Positions 9,442-18,335 of a stretch of 47,451 nt of DNA are shown here, in pieces (position 1 is the stretch's first letter; every line of letters begins with the position of its first letter). The position numbers were made by a program, and so were the translations under genes. The notes beneath the pieces were generated by a model, which was not told where the DNA came from, searched no databases, and worked only from the letters and a program-made list of their open reading frames with translations. The stretch is from Sphingomonas paucimobilis NBRC 13935 (lineage in GTDB: Bacteria; Pseudomonadota; Alphaproteobacteria; Sphingomonadales; Sphingomonadaceae). The stretch covers positions 1-47,451 of the forward strand of contig NZ_BBJS01000033.1 of NCBI RefSeq assembly GCF_000739895.2. Reading direction: 5' to 3'.

Positions 9442-9832
9442 GCAGACCGAACCCCTACTTCAATCCCAAGCCTTACATCCCGGCAACGCTGAGCGAGATC
9501 ATGACCTGCTGGGATCGATGGTCCTATTCGCTCCGACGTTCGTGGATCCCCTTGGCGACTTTCCTAATCGCAACATCGACAGTGAGTTCCTCATCCTCAC
9601 CGGAGGATTCGAGATCATTCGCAAGAAGCTGGGCGAGGAGCGCTTTGCGTTGCTGATGGACTTGGCCGTGCGGGCCAAGGAGCTTTTCGCGGCCGATCAG
9701 GACGACACCAACGGGAAGACGGACGAGGGTCGTGCGTTGCTGTTCGAGATGGAGGACGTGCTGAAGGACGTTCGCGACCGGCGCGTCCGAGAGAAGCTGC
9801 CGGACGATGAGGGCGAGGTCACCGGCGACTGA
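9438..9832 (+). pseudogene. Small acidic partner gene with a one-base deletion (immunity-like)
   Basis: Starts MSRPNPYFNPKPYIPATLSE at an ATGA overlap with the preceding gene. The frame breaks after ATGACC at 9506. Adding one base there restores MTLLGSMVLFAPTFVD and a continuous acidic protein of about 131 residues ending DDEGEVTGD. Small size, acidity and coupling to the upstream gene fit an immunity protein, but no family can be named. Confidence 0.6.
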
Positions 9833-9898
9833 CCGCAATTTCCAATGATTTAAGTGCCTGGATGTTTCCCCTGTTCTGTCTTGATGTGGATGGCAGGG

Positions 9899-9951
9899 TA
9901 TCCGCGCCATTCGGGCACCGCGAACCTGACCTATGAGGGCAAGACGTTCAA
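9899..9951. repeat. Inverted repeat copy B, start of the receptor fragment
   Basis: Identical over 53 of 53 bases to the reverse complement of 1-53. The sequences diverge immediately before 9899, which marks the left break of the fragment. Confidence 0.9.
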
Positions 9952-10129
9952 GATCCTGTTCCAGGGCCAGTATACCGGCAAGGTGAAGTTCAACCTGCGC
10001 TTCATCGTCGACAACGTCTTCAACGCCTCGGCGCCCTTCCCGGCGCTGTCGGTAACGGGCGGCACCCGCCCCTATTATCCGGGGCTGATCGGCCGCTTCT
10101 TCCGCGTGGTGGCGACTGCCCGCTTCTGA
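9899..10129 (+). pseudogene. C-terminal fragment of a TonB-dependent receptor
   Basis: 76 residues, YPRHSGTANLTYEGKTF through VDNVFNASAPFP to the terminal FFRVVATARF. This is the last beta strands and terminal phenylalanine of a TonB-dependent receptor, without signal peptide, plug or most of the barrel. The first 53 bases equal the receptor gene at the left edge, on the opposite strand. The frame happens to stay open upstream to about 9854, but that lead-in is not receptor sequence. It cannot function alone. Confidence 0.9.
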
Positions 10130-10168
10130 TCCCATCCGCTGGAAGCATTCGCGACCTGAAACAGAAAG

Positions 10169-10200
10169 CCCATCCGGTTCCCGCCGGGTGGGTTTTTCTT
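10169..10200 (+). terminator. Intrinsic terminator after the receptor fragment
   Basis: CCCATCCGG (10169-10177) pairs with CCGGGTGGG (10184-10192) with one GU pair, followed by TTTTTCTT. It was probably carried along with the receptor tail. Confidence 0.8.
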
Positions 10201-10244
10201 TGCCCGGTTGCGGGGGACGCATGGGGCGGTTACCCCCTGTCGCC

Positions 10245-10907
10245 ATGAAGCTGATCATCGGTAACAAGGCCTATTCCTCTTGGTCCCTGCGTGGCTGGCT
10301 CGCCTGTCGCCAGTCGGGGCTGCCGTTCGAGGAGGTGGTCGTGCCGCTCTATGACGAGGATTGGGACAAAAGGCGCGAGGGGGCCGAATTCGCGCCATCC
10401 TCGGGCAAGGTGCCGATCCTGTGGGATGGCGAGGCGGTGGTGTGGGACAGCCTCGCCATCATCGACTATCTCGCCGACAAGGTCAGCCGCGACCTTTTCT
10501 GGCCCGAGGATGACGCCGCACGCGCCATGGCCCGCTCGATGGCGGCCGAGATGCATTCCAGCTTCGTCGCGCTGCGCCGCAAGCACAGCATGAATATCCG
10601 CCAGACTTATCCGGCGCAGACGCCCGATGACGATGTGATCGTCGACCTGAAGCGGATCATGGAGCTCTGGGCGCAGGCTCGGGCGCGCTTTGGCGGGGAC
10701 GGCGATTTCCTGTTCGGCCAGTTTGGGGCGGCCGATATCATGTTCGCGCCGGTCGTGACGCGGATCGTCACCTATCAGCTGCCCGTCGCGCGCTTCGCCC
10801 TGCCCTATATGGATGCGGTCCTGCGCCACCCCTTCATGCAGGATTGGATCGCGGCTGCGCAGGAAGAGGAATGGGTGATCGAGCGGTTCGAGCAGCCGGT
10901 GGGGTGA
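10245..10907 (+). CDS. Glutathione S-transferase family protein
   Basis: Likely glutathione-dependent transferase or peroxidase; substrate unknown. The 220 residues have an N-terminal thioredoxin-like domain (MKLIIGNKAYSSWSLRGWL, with the Ser-Ser-Trp region where the catalytic serine would sit; SGKVPIL and WDSLAIIDYLAD, the cis-proline and gamma-site region) and an all-helical C-terminal half with FGAADIMFAPVVTR. The ATG at 10245 fits the family N-terminus better than the upstream in-frame ATG. Single gene. Confidence 0.9.
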   Translation: MKLIIGNKAYSSWSLRGWLACRQSGLPFEEVVVPLYDEDWDKRREGAEFAPSSGKVPILWDGEAVVWDSLAIIDYLADKVSRDLFWPEDDAARAMARSMAAEMHSSFVALRRKHSMNIRQTYPAQTPDDDVIVDLKRIMELWAQARARFGGDGDFLFGQFGAADIMFAPVVTRIVTYQLPVARFALPYMDAVLRHPFMQDWIAAAQEEEWVIERFEQPVG

Positions 10908-10939
10908 TTTTTTCAAAGCTCACACAGTCAGGCTTCGCC

Positions 10940-11028
10940 CTCGACTGCGCTCCGGCTGAACGGATGTTTGAAATTGCCCCACCCTCCGCGACATCTTCCT
11001 CGCTCCGTTCAGCCTGAGCGAAGTCGAG
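10940..11028. repeat. REP-like inverted repeat
   Basis: Arms 10940-10964 and 11004-11028 are reverse complements at 23 of 25 positions, with core CTTCGCTCAGGCTGAACG. The same core builds the element at 18875-18964. It lies between the convergent ends of the transferase gene and the 56-residue gene, a normal place for REP elements. Confidence 0.75.
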
Positions 11029-11080
11029 CCCCGCGGGCCAGCGCCTAGACTTCGCCCGGAATGAACGGCGGTTGGGTGAT

Positions 11081-11251
11081 TTATCGCGCCGCCGGGGGCA
11101 CCTCATTCAACGGCGCGCGCTGGTCCGCCGCCGGTTCGGCGACGCGCGTGGAAAAGGTGTAGAGCAGCACCGCCGCGATCCCCACCGCGATGACCAGCCA
11201 CATCAGCAATCGTCCGCCCGCCTTATGGCCCTTATGATCGGGGTCGTTCAT
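11081..11251 (-). CDS. Small single-pass membrane protein
   Basis: 56 residues from the ATG at 11251. A short charged N-terminus (MNDPDHKGHKAGGR) is followed by one membrane helix (LLMWLVIAVGIAAVLLYTF, about 14-32) and a polar tail. No family recognised. It is divergent from dapE. Confidence 0.6.
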   Translation of the reverse strand: MNDPDHKGHKAGGRLLMWLVIAVGIAAVLLYTFSTRVAEPAADQRAPLNEVPPAAR

Positions 11252-11360
11252 CGCATTACTCCTGTTACGAACGCAGGAACGATGCCGGACCGTCTAGGGT
11301 CCGTAACCGCGATCAATCGGCCGATTGCTCATTGCCGGACGGCCGCTTATGCGCGGGACC

Positions 11361-12476
11361 ATGACCGATGCCCTCTCCCTGGCCCAGGCCCTGATCCGCG
11401 CCGACAGCGTCACCCCCGCACACGGCGGCGTTTTCGACGTGCTGGAGGCCGCGCTGACCCCGCTCGGCTTCACGATTGATCGGTTCGTCGTCGGTGAGGC
11501 GCCGGACGGTCCGGTTGAAAATCTGCTCGCCACCCGGGCCGGCCGAGGCACGCATCTCGCCTTTGCCGGCCATGTCGATGTCGTGCCCGCCGGCGAGGGG
11601 TGGCAGGGTTCGCCTTTCTCGGGCGAGGTGCGCGACGGCCTGCTCTTCGGGCGCGGCGCAGTGGATATGAAGGGCGCGGTCGCCGCCTTCGTCGCCGCGA
11701 TCCCGGCCGAGCCTGGCATCCCCTTGTCGCTGATCATCACCGGCGATGAGGAAGGCCCCGCCATTTACGGCACTCGCGCGCTGATCGATCGGATAGCGGA
11801 GCGTGGCGTCGCCCCCGACCTGTGCCTGGTCGGCGAGCCCACCTCCGCGCACCGGCTGGGCGATATGATGAAGATCGGGCGGCGCGGGTCGGTCAATATC
11901 TGGATCACCGTGCCGGGCCGACAGGGGCATGTCGCCTATCCGCATCTCGCCGACAATCCGATCACGCCGCTGATCGCGATCCTGGCGGAGATCGAGGGGG
12001 TTACACTCGACACCGGCAATGCCTGGTTCCAGCCGTCCAATATCGAGATCACCGACCTGCATGTCGGCAACCCGGCGCATAATGTCATTCCGGGCTCGGC
12101 GCAGGCGCGGCTGTCGATCCGTTTCAACGACGAGCAGCGTGGCGATGCACTGATCGAGCGGATCACCCGGATCGCGCAGGCGCATGCCCCGGCTGCGCAG
12201 GTGACCGGCCGCGTCTCGGGCGAGGCGTTCTTGACCCAGCCGGGCGCCTTCTCGGCGATGATCGCCGACGCTATCCGAGCCGAGACCGGCATCGCGCCCG
12301 AACTGTCGACCACCGGCGGCACCTCCGACGCACGGTTCCTGTCGAAGCTGTGCCCGACGGTCGAATTCGGGTTGCTCAATGCCACGATGCACAAGGTCGA
12401 TGAAGCGGTGGCGGTCGAAGACCTCTATGCACTCACCCGCATCTATGCCGGGATCATCGCTCGCGCGGGCGCCTGA
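11361..12476 (+). CDS. dapE: Succinyl-diaminopimelate desuccinylase
   Basis: Removes succinate from N-succinyl-LL-diaminopimelate in lysine and peptidoglycan precursor synthesis. The 371 residues show the M20 metal site: GHVDVVPAG, GRGAVDMKG and TGDEEGPA with the catalytic glutamate, then GEPTS, a central dimerisation domain, and GGTSDARF near the end. ATG at 11361 chosen because it gives the usual DapE N-terminus (TDALSLAQALIRADSVTPA); an in-frame ATG at 11349 is possible. Its last 23 bases overlap the convergent smr gene. Confidence 0.95.
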   Translation: MTDALSLAQALIRADSVTPAHGGVFDVLEAALTPLGFTIDRFVVGEAPDGPVENLLATRAGRGTHLAFAGHVDVVPAGEGWQGSPFSGEVRDGLLFGRGAVDMKGAVAAFVAAIPAEPGIPLSLIITGDEEGPAIYGTRALIDRIAERGVAPDLCLVGEPTSAHRLGDMMKIGRRGSVNIWITVPGRQGHVAYPHLADNPITPLIAILAEIEGVTLDTGNAWFQPSNIEITDLHVGNPAHNVIPGSAQARLSIRFNDEQRGDALIERITRIAQAHAPAAQVTGRVSGEAFLTQPGAFSAMIADAIRAETGIAPELSTTGGTSDARFLSKLCPTVEFGLLNATMHKVDEAVAVEDLYALTRIYAGIIARAGA

Positions 12477-13023
12477 AGACGATATAGAGCGCGCCCTGCC
12501 CGCCATGGCGCGGATGGGCATTGCGGATCGCCGCGATCGAATCGGCATGACGCGAAGCGCCCAGCCAGTCGCTGATCGCCGCGCGGATCGCACCGCGCGC
12601 ATGGGGGCGCTCGCTCTCGGGACGCGGCGGCTTACCCGTCACCAGCAGCAGCACCCGGTCGCCGCGCGTGATCGCCCTGCCCAGCCCCTGGTCGAGCATC
12701 GCGTGGGCCGAGGCCAGCGTATGGCCATGTAGGTCGAGCGAACTGTCGGGCATCACGCTACCGCGCGACAGCCTCTTGTCCCAACCGCCGTCGAGTGTCT
12801 CTCCGGGCCCCTTCTTCGGGGCGGCCGGCGGGAGCGCGGACTGACGCAGCGGCGGCACGCGGCCCTTGACCCGAACCTTGGGCGCGCCGGGCGTTTCGAT
12901 GTGCGGCAGCAATTCGGCGGGCGGCGGTGCGGGGCGCGCAGGGACGATGGCGGCGCGCAGAGGCCGCACCGTCTCCATCACCCGCGCCCAGAGTTGCGCC
13001 TCGTCAGGGTTGAGGGATCGCAC
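12454..13023 (-). CDS. Smr-domain protein
   Basis: Smr domains are nucleic-acid nucleases or binding modules also found at the end of MutS2. The 189 residues contain LDLHGHTLASAHAMLD and VLLLVTGKPPRP followed by GAIRAAISDWLG, the core of the domain (about 105-180), after a proline-rich lead. GTG at 13023 chosen because it starts just inside the mltA end (20-base overlap) and gives VRSLNPDEAQLW, a usual beginning; an internal ATG lies 14 codons later. Third gene of tim44-mltA-smr. Confidence 0.88.
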   Translation of the reverse strand: MRSLNPDEAQLWARVMETVRPLRAAIVPARPAPPPAELLPHIETPGAPKVRVKGRVPPLRQSALPPAAPKKGPGETLDGGWDKRLSRGSVMPDSSLDLHGHTLASAHAMLDQGLGRAITRGDRVLLLVTGKPPRPESERPHARGAIRAAISDWLGASRHADSIAAIRNAHPRHGGQGALYIVFRRPRER

Positions 13024-14362
13024 CGACCGTCCCGCCCGGAGCCACGATCCCGGCCCGCGCCAGCGTGCCGATAGGCAGCAGCAGGAAGGCCGTGCCCCGT
13101 GCCGACATGCCGCCCGCCACCGCGCGCGCGGTCTCGCCCGCGCCCCAGAAGGTGTCGAAGCGATTGGCGCCCTTGATCGCGCCGCCGGTATCCTGCGCGA
13201 CCCACAGGCCGGTCGCATCCTGCCGATCCATCGACAGGAAGACGGGCGCCCCCAGCGGCACGAACTTGGGATCGGCAGCGGCGCTGACCTGCCCCGTCAC
13301 CGCATAGCCCATCGCCCCTTGCGGGGGACCGTCGAGCTCGCGGAAGAAGACGAAGCTCTTATTCTCGCGCATGATCGCGCGGCCTTCCTCGGGATGACCG
13401 TGCAGCCAGGCAACGATCCCCTGCATCGAGGTCTGGCCCGGGCCGAGCAACCCGCGTGCCTTCATCAAGGCGCCGATGCCAGTATAATCGCGGCCATTCT
13501 GCGTGTCATAGCCGACCCGCATGATGTCGCCGCCGGGCAGGCGCAACCGCCCCGAACCCTGGATCTGGAGGAAGAACACTTCCACCGGGTCCGCGCCCCA
13601 GGCCAGAACCGGCGCCCGCCCCTGCAAAGAACCCTGCTCGATCGCGGTACGATCGTCATAGGGGACGAGATTGGTACCCTGTACCTTGCCCCGGACCTTC
13701 TTGCCCTTAAGGGCGGCCGAGAAAGCGCCAAGGTCGACATCGATCAGGTCGCGGGGGCGTGCGTAGATCGGGACTTCATAGCCCGAACGCCGGTCGCGCG
13801 AGCCGGCAATCTCCGGCTCATAATAGCCGGTGGCCAGCGAACGGCCATCGCCGACCTGAATCGCCTCGAAATAACGGGCGAAGAAGTCACGCGCACCGCC
13901 GCGCGGTACATTGGCGGCGGCCTGACACGCCGCCTGCCAATCGGCACCCTGGGTCAGCCCGCTGCTGTCGGTGCGTCGCATCAGACCGGGGCAGGACAAA
14001 AGGAAAGCCGCACGCGCCGCCTCCGCCTGCGGCTCGGTAATCGGCAGGGATGCGACCGGAGGGCCAGCCAATATGCCGGCCTGCGCTGCGGTGGTGGCAC
14101 CGGCGGGCGGGATGACCGGCGTTGCCGGCAGTGGCGTCGCGGGAATGATCTGGACCGGGCCGGGACCGACGCGCGAGACACTGAGCCCGCTGGGCTGAAC
14201 CGCCGGAGCGTTGGAATGAGGACGAGACGATGTCGGGGCACCGGACGGTCTGGACGGATATTCCCCTGACCCACCGGGCGGAACGATATGGCCGGCGCAC
14301 GCCGCCAGGCTCATCGATAGCGCGACCGTCGCCGCAGCGCGAAACCCCCTCACCGTCCGCAT
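13004..14362 (-). CDS. mltA: Membrane-bound lytic murein transglycosylase A
   Basis: Cleaves peptidoglycan glycan strands leaving 1,6-anhydro ends. The 452-residue lipoprotein has signal peptide and lipobox LAAC (cysteine about 22), a Pro/Ala-rich linker, the MltA domain (LATGYYEPEIAG, VFFLQIQGSGRL, GRDYTGIGALM) and the C-terminal 3D barrel (GLWVAQDTGGAIKG, RFDTFWGAG) with the conserved aspartates. It lies between tim44 and smr on the same strand. Confidence 0.95.
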   Translation of the reverse strand: MRTVRGFRAAATVALSMSLAACAGHIVPPGGSGEYPSRPSGAPTSSRPHSNAPAVQPSGLSVSRVGPGPVQIIPATPLPATPVIPPAGATTAAQAGILAGPPVASLPITEPQAEAARAAFLLSCPGLMRRTDSSGLTQGADWQAACQAAANVPRGGARDFFARYFEAIQVGDGRSLATGYYEPEIAGSRDRRSGYEVPIYARPRDLIDVDLGAFSAALKGKKVRGKVQGTNLVPYDDRTAIEQGSLQGRAPVLAWGADPVEVFFLQIQGSGRLRLPGGDIMRVGYDTQNGRDYTGIGALMKARGLLGPGQTSMQGIVAWLHGHPEEGRAIMRENKSFVFFRELDGPPQGAMGYAVTGQVSAAADPKFVPLGAPVFLSMDRQDATGLWVAQDTGGAIKGANRFDTFWGAGETARAVAGGMSARGTAFLLLPIGTLARAGIVAPGGTVGAIPQP

Positions 14363-14377
14363 TCCCCCGCCTTTTCG

Positions 14378-15028
14378 TCAGGCTTCGTCGGTATCGACGA
14401 GCTTCCAGTTCGGATCGCCGCTCTTCAGCGTCCGGGCGAAGGTCCAGATGTCATGGGTTTCGACCGCATCGCTGAGTGAGCCGGCAATAACCTGACCCTC
14501 GGCGTCGCGGGTGACGGCCACGATGTCGGCATCGAAGCGAACGGTGATGCGCGCATCGCGACCCGCCAGCTGCGAATCGACGATCTTGGCGCTGTCGACG
14601 CGGATCAGCCGGTTGTCGAGCGTCTCGCCCGCTTCCTGCCGCTGCGCGATAGCTTCGGCGAAGGCGCCGAGCACATCGGTATCGACCAGTTCGGCCAGCG
14701 CCTGCTCGTCGCCCTTCCAAAAGGCTTCCAGCGTCATGCGATAGGCCGATTGCGCGCCACCCAGGAACTGGTTGACGTCGAATCCCGGTTCACCGGCGAT
14801 GATCGCGCGCAAGCCTTGCTCGGCCCGAGGATCGATGTTGCGGTTGGCGACGGGCGCCGGGCTCTGTGCCGGCTCCGCCGCGCGCGGCAGCACCACCGGG
14901 CGGGCGCGGTCATCCGCGCTGCGCGGCAGCGGCTGCTGCTCATGGCCCGTACGCTTGCCCAGCACGCTGTACAGCCTCAGCGCCAGGAACAGCGCAACCA
15001 TCGCGAGAAGAACGACGTAGAATAACAA
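14378..15028 (-). CDS. Tim44-like domain protein
   Basis: Membrane-anchored protein of the bacterial Tim44/TimA type, thought to act at the inner membrane. From the TTG at 15028 (GAAAGG eight bases upstream) it has 216 residues: one N-terminal membrane helix (FYVVLLAMVALFLALRLY), the adjoining motif SVLGKRTGHEQ, a proline-rich linker and the Tim44 fold (FDVNQFLGGAQSAYRMTLEAF to WTFARTLKSGDPNWKLVDT). Upstream in-frame codons read through the promoter region and are not convincing. Divergent from secB, as in many alphaproteobacteria. Confidence 0.9.
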   Translation of the reverse strand: MLFYVVLLAMVALFLALRLYSVLGKRTGHEQQPLPRSADDRARPVVLPRAAEPAQSPAPVANRNIDPRAEQGLRAIIAGEPGFDVNQFLGGAQSAYRMTLEAFWKGDEQALAELVDTDVLGAFAEAIAQRQEAGETLDNRLIRVDSAKIVDSQLAGRDARITVRFDADIVAVTRDAEGQVIAGSLSDAVETHDIWTFARTLKSGDPNWKLVDTDEA

Positions 15029-15221
15029 CGCGGCAAGCCTTTCGATATCAAGACCGATATAGGCGCAGCGACCGACAATGAAAACCCGGCCGCCCGATAG
15101 AGGTGGGCAAGGTTGAATCCCTGTCGACCCGCTGCTACGCGCAACGGCCATTAGGCCGAACGCGCGGACCCGCCCTTTCGGTTCCCTAGCCCCCTTGATG
15201 CTATACGAGAAGGTATTGACG

Positions 15222-15728
15222 ATGGACGAACAGGGTTTGCCGCAGGGCTTCGAAGCGCCGGCCGGTGACGATGCCGGCCCCGCCGCCGGCATGATCTCGC
15301 AATATGTGAAGGACCTGTCGTTCGAGAATCCGAACGCGCCGGCCATCTACCAGGCGCAGACCGCACCCGGCATCGACGTGCAGTTCAACATCTCGGCCGC
15401 CCAGGTCGGTGAGGAAGTCCACGAACTAGTCCTGAAGATCGAGGTTCGCGCCGAGTCCGAGGGCAAGACCGCCTTCATCGTCGACCTCAGCTATGCCGGC
15501 CTGTTCGGCTTCCGCAACGTGCCGACCGACCAGATCCAGCCCTTCATGCTGGGCGAAGCGCCGCGCCTGCTCTTCCCCTTCGCCCGCCGCGTGCTGGCCG
15601 ATGCGGTGCGCGACGGCGGCTTCCCGCCGCTGATGCTCGAGCCGATCGACTTCGCGCAGCTGTATCTGCAGCAGGCGGATGCGCAGGCGGGCGCGCAGCC
15701 CAACACCCCGGAAACCGGCCACGCCTGA
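15222..15728 (+). CDS. secB: Protein-export chaperone SecB
   Basis: Holds preproteins unfolded and delivers them to SecA. The 168 residues contain VKDLSFENPNAP, IDVQFNISAAQVGEEVHELVL, ESEGKTAFIVDLSYAGLF and FPFARRVLADAVRDGGFPPL, the standard SecB blocks, with an acidic N-terminal extension. ATG at 15222 has GAGAAGG eight bases upstream; the earlier in-frame ATGs lack a site. First gene of secB-murJ-trpS-kinase. Confidence 0.97.
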   Translation: MDEQGLPQGFEAPAGDDAGPAAGMISQYVKDLSFENPNAPAIYQAQTAPGIDVQFNISAAQVGEEVHELVLKIEVRAESEGKTAFIVDLSYAGLFGFRNVPTDQIQPFMLGEAPRLLFPFARRVLADAVRDGGFPPLMLEPIDFAQLYLQQADAQAGAQPNTPETGHA

Positions 15729-15741
15729 TCCGGGCTGATCC

Positions 15742-17319
15742 ATGAACCTGCACAAGGCGCTGGGCTCGGTCGGCGGGCTGACTCTGGCCAGCCGCGTGCT
15801 GGGGCTGGTACGCGACTCGCTGTTCTTCCGCTTCGTGGGCGCGAACTTCGCCTCCGACGCATTCCAGATCGCGTTTCGCCTGCCCAACATGTTTCGCGCC
15901 CTCTTCGCCGAGGGCGCCTTTTCCGCCGCCTTCATCCCGATGTTCAACCGCAAGGTGGCGGAGGGCGATCAGGCGGCGGAAGGGTCGGGCCTGCAACACG
16001 GTCTGGCCTTTGCGGAAAACGCGCTGTCGGTCCTGCTGCCGGTCCTGATCGTCATGACCGCGCTGGTCGAGCTGGCCGCCTGGCCCGTCACCTGGGTCCA
16101 GACCTTCGGCTATGGCAAGGGGACGGCGGCGCAGTTCGACTATATCGTCCTGCTCAACCGGCTGACCTTCCCCTATTTGCTGTTCATCAGCCTGGTGTCG
16201 CTGCTCGGCGGCATCCTCAACTCGCTCCATCGCTTCTGGGTCAATGCGGCGGCGCCGATCCTGCTCAACCTGACGCTGATCGTCGCGCTGCTCCTGTTCC
16301 ACGAGCATGACCCGCTGCCCACCGCACGCAACCAGGCGATCGCGGTGTCGGTGGCGGGGTTGCTCCAGCTCGCCTGGCTCTGGTGGGCATGCCGGCGCGC
16401 GGGCGTTCGGCTGCGGATCAAGCGCCCGACGATCAATGACGACGTCAAGCGGCTGATGAAGCTGATCCTCCCCGCTGCTGCGGGTGCCGGCGCGGTGCAG
16501 ATCAACCTCGTCATCTCCACCGCGCTCGCCGCGCGTTTCCTGCCGGCTGGATCGGTGTCGTACATCTATGCCGCCGACCGGCTGAACCAGTTGCCGCTGG
16601 GCCTGATCGGGATTGGTCTGGGCACCGTTCTCCTTCCCACCGTCTCGCGCCTGCTGGGCGCGGGACGCGAGAAAGAGGCGATGGAGACGCAGAATCGCGG
16701 CATGGAGCTGGCGCTGCTGCTTACCCTGCCCGCGACCGTCGCGCTGATCGTCTGCGGCCAGGTTATTACCGCCGCGCTGTTCCAGCATGGCAAGTTCAAC
16801 GCGACCAACAGCTATTATACGGCGCAGGCGCTCGCCGCCTTCTCGATCGGGCTGCCCAGCTATATCTTGGTCAAGGTGCTGACGCCGGGCTTCTATGCCC
16901 GCGCCGACACGCGCACGCCGGTGCGGTTCGCCACCTGGTCGATGGTCGTCAATCTAGTACTGAACCTGATCTTCATCTGGTGGCTGGGCCATATGGGCCC
17001 GCCGCTGGCCACGGCGATCGCCTCGACCGTCAACGTCGTGATGCTCTACCGCACGCTGGCGAAGCGCGGGCATTTCGTCGCCGATGCACAGCTTCGCCGG
17101 CGGAGCTGGCGGATGCTGGTCGCCGCGCTCCTGATGGGGGGCGCGATGGCGCTGCTCAACGAACGGTTCCAGCCCTATGTCACTGGCTCCAACCTGGAAC
17201 GCTGGGGCGCGCTCATCATACTGGTAGCGACCGGCATGCTGGTCTATGCGGTGGCCACCTTCGCGACCGGGGCCTTCCGGCTGGCGGACATCAAGCGGCT
17301 CGTTCGCCGCAACCCTTGA
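15742..17319 (+). CDS. murJ: Lipid II flippase MurJ (MviN)
   Basis: Moves lipid II across the inner membrane for peptidoglycan synthesis. The 525 residues have the MOP-type fold with about 14 helices and conserved blocks GGLTLASRVLGLVRDSLFF, FRLPNMFRALFAEGAFSAAF, AADRLNQLPLGLIGIGLGT and ARADTRTPVR. It starts 13 bases after secB. Confidence 0.97.
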   Translation: MNLHKALGSVGGLTLASRVLGLVRDSLFFRFVGANFASDAFQIAFRLPNMFRALFAEGAFSAAFIPMFNRKVAEGDQAAEGSGLQHGLAFAENALSVLLPVLIVMTALVELAAWPVTWVQTFGYGKGTAAQFDYIVLLNRLTFPYLLFISLVSLLGGILNSLHRFWVNAAAPILLNLTLIVALLLFHEHDPLPTARNQAIAVSVAGLLQLAWLWWACRRAGVRLRIKRPTINDDVKRLMKLILPAAAGAGAVQINLVISTALAARFLPAGSVSYIYAADRLNQLPLGLIGIGLGTVLLPTVSRLLGAGREKEAMETQNRGMELALLLTLPATVALIVCGQVITAALFQHGKFNATNSYYTAQALAAFSIGLPSYILVKVLTPGFYARADTRTPVRFATWSMVVNLVLNLIFIWWLGHMGPPLATAIASTVNVVMLYRTLAKRGHFVADAQLRRRSWRMLVAALLMGGAMALLNERFQPYVTGSNLERWGALIILVATGMLVYAVATFATGAFRLADIKRLVRRNP

Positions 17320-17327
17320 GGATCATC

Positions 17328-18335
17328 ATGCGCGTCGTTTCCGGCATCAAGCCCACAGGCAATCTTCATCTCGGCAATTATCTGGGCGCCGTGAAGCAGT
17401 GGGTGGCGATGCAGGACGACATCCAGGCCAAGGGTGGCGAGACGATGTACTTCATCGCCGACCTGCACGGCCTGACCGAATGGATCGCGCCCGCCGACAT
17501 GGCCGCGAACACCATCGAGATGACCGCGACCCTGATTGCGGCCGGGATCGATCCCGAACGCTCCATCCTGTTCAACCAGACCCGCGTGCCGCAGCATAGC
17601 GAGCTGAGCTGGCTGCTGAACAATGTCGCGCGCGTCGGCTGGCTGAACCGCATGACCCAATTCAAGGACAAGGCCGGCAAGAACCGCGAGGGCGCCAGCG
17701 TCGGGCTGTATGATTACCCGGTGCTGATGGCGGCCGACGTGCTACTCTACAACGCCACGCATGTGCCGGTGGGCGAGGACCAGAAGCAGCATCTGGAGCT
17801 GGCCCGCGACATCGCGACCAAGTTCAACAACGATTATGGGCGCGAGGTCTTCACCCTCCCCGAGCCCCTGATCAGCGCCGCCGCACCGCGCATCATGTCT
17901 TTGCGCGACGGCACCTCGAAAATGTCCAAGTCGAACCCCTCGGAGATGTCGCTGGTCAAGCTGATCGACGGCGACGACATGATCGCCGAGAAGTTCCGCA
18001 AGGCCAAGACCGACCCGGACGTCCTGCCCGAGACGATGGAGGGACTGGAAGGCCGGGCCGAGGCGCGCAACCTGATCACCATCTATGCCGCGATGGCCGA
18101 TCGGGCACCGGCGGACGTGCTGGCACAGTTTGCGGGCAAGGGCTTTGGTGCGTTCAAGCCCGAATTGGCCGATCTGGCGGTCGCCACGCTGGGCCCGATC
18201 CGCGAGCGGCTGACCCGCCTGCTCGACGATCGCGGCGAGGTAGGCCGCATCCTGGAGCGCGGCGCCGAAAAGGCCCGCGATCTGGCCGCGCCGATGCTGC
18301 TCAACGTGCAGCGGACCATGGGTCTGCAAATCTGA
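17328..18335 (+). CDS. trpS: Tryptophanyl-tRNA synthetase
   Basis: Class I synthetase charging tRNA-Trp. 335 residues with the HIGH-type motif PTGNLHLGNYLGA, the Trp/ATP pocket YPVLMAADVLLY and GEDQKQHLELARDIA, and the KMSKSNPSE loop. ATG at 17328, eight bases after the murJ stop. Confidence 0.98.
   Translation: MRVVSGIKPTGNLHLGNYLGAVKQWVAMQDDIQAKGGETMYFIADLHGLTEWIAPADMAANTIEMTATLIAAGIDPERSILFNQTRVPQHSELSWLLNNVARVGWLNRMTQFKDKAGKNREGASVGLYDYPVLMAADVLLYNATHVPVGEDQKQHLELARDIATKFNNDYGREVFTLPEPLISAAAPRIMSLRDGTSKMSKSNPSEMSLVKLIDGDDMIAEKFRKAKTDPDVLPETMEGLEGRAEARNLITIYAAMADRAPADVLAQFAGKGFGAFKPELADLAVATLGPIRERLTRLLDDRGEVGRILERGAEKARDLAAPMLLNVQRTMGLQI

Noticed and set aside
8414..10200. Second copy of the tRNA-Leu 3' end as an island attachment site
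   Set aside because: I searched for TGGTTCGAGTCCGG and found it only in the tRNA itself, so island status at this tRNA is unproven.
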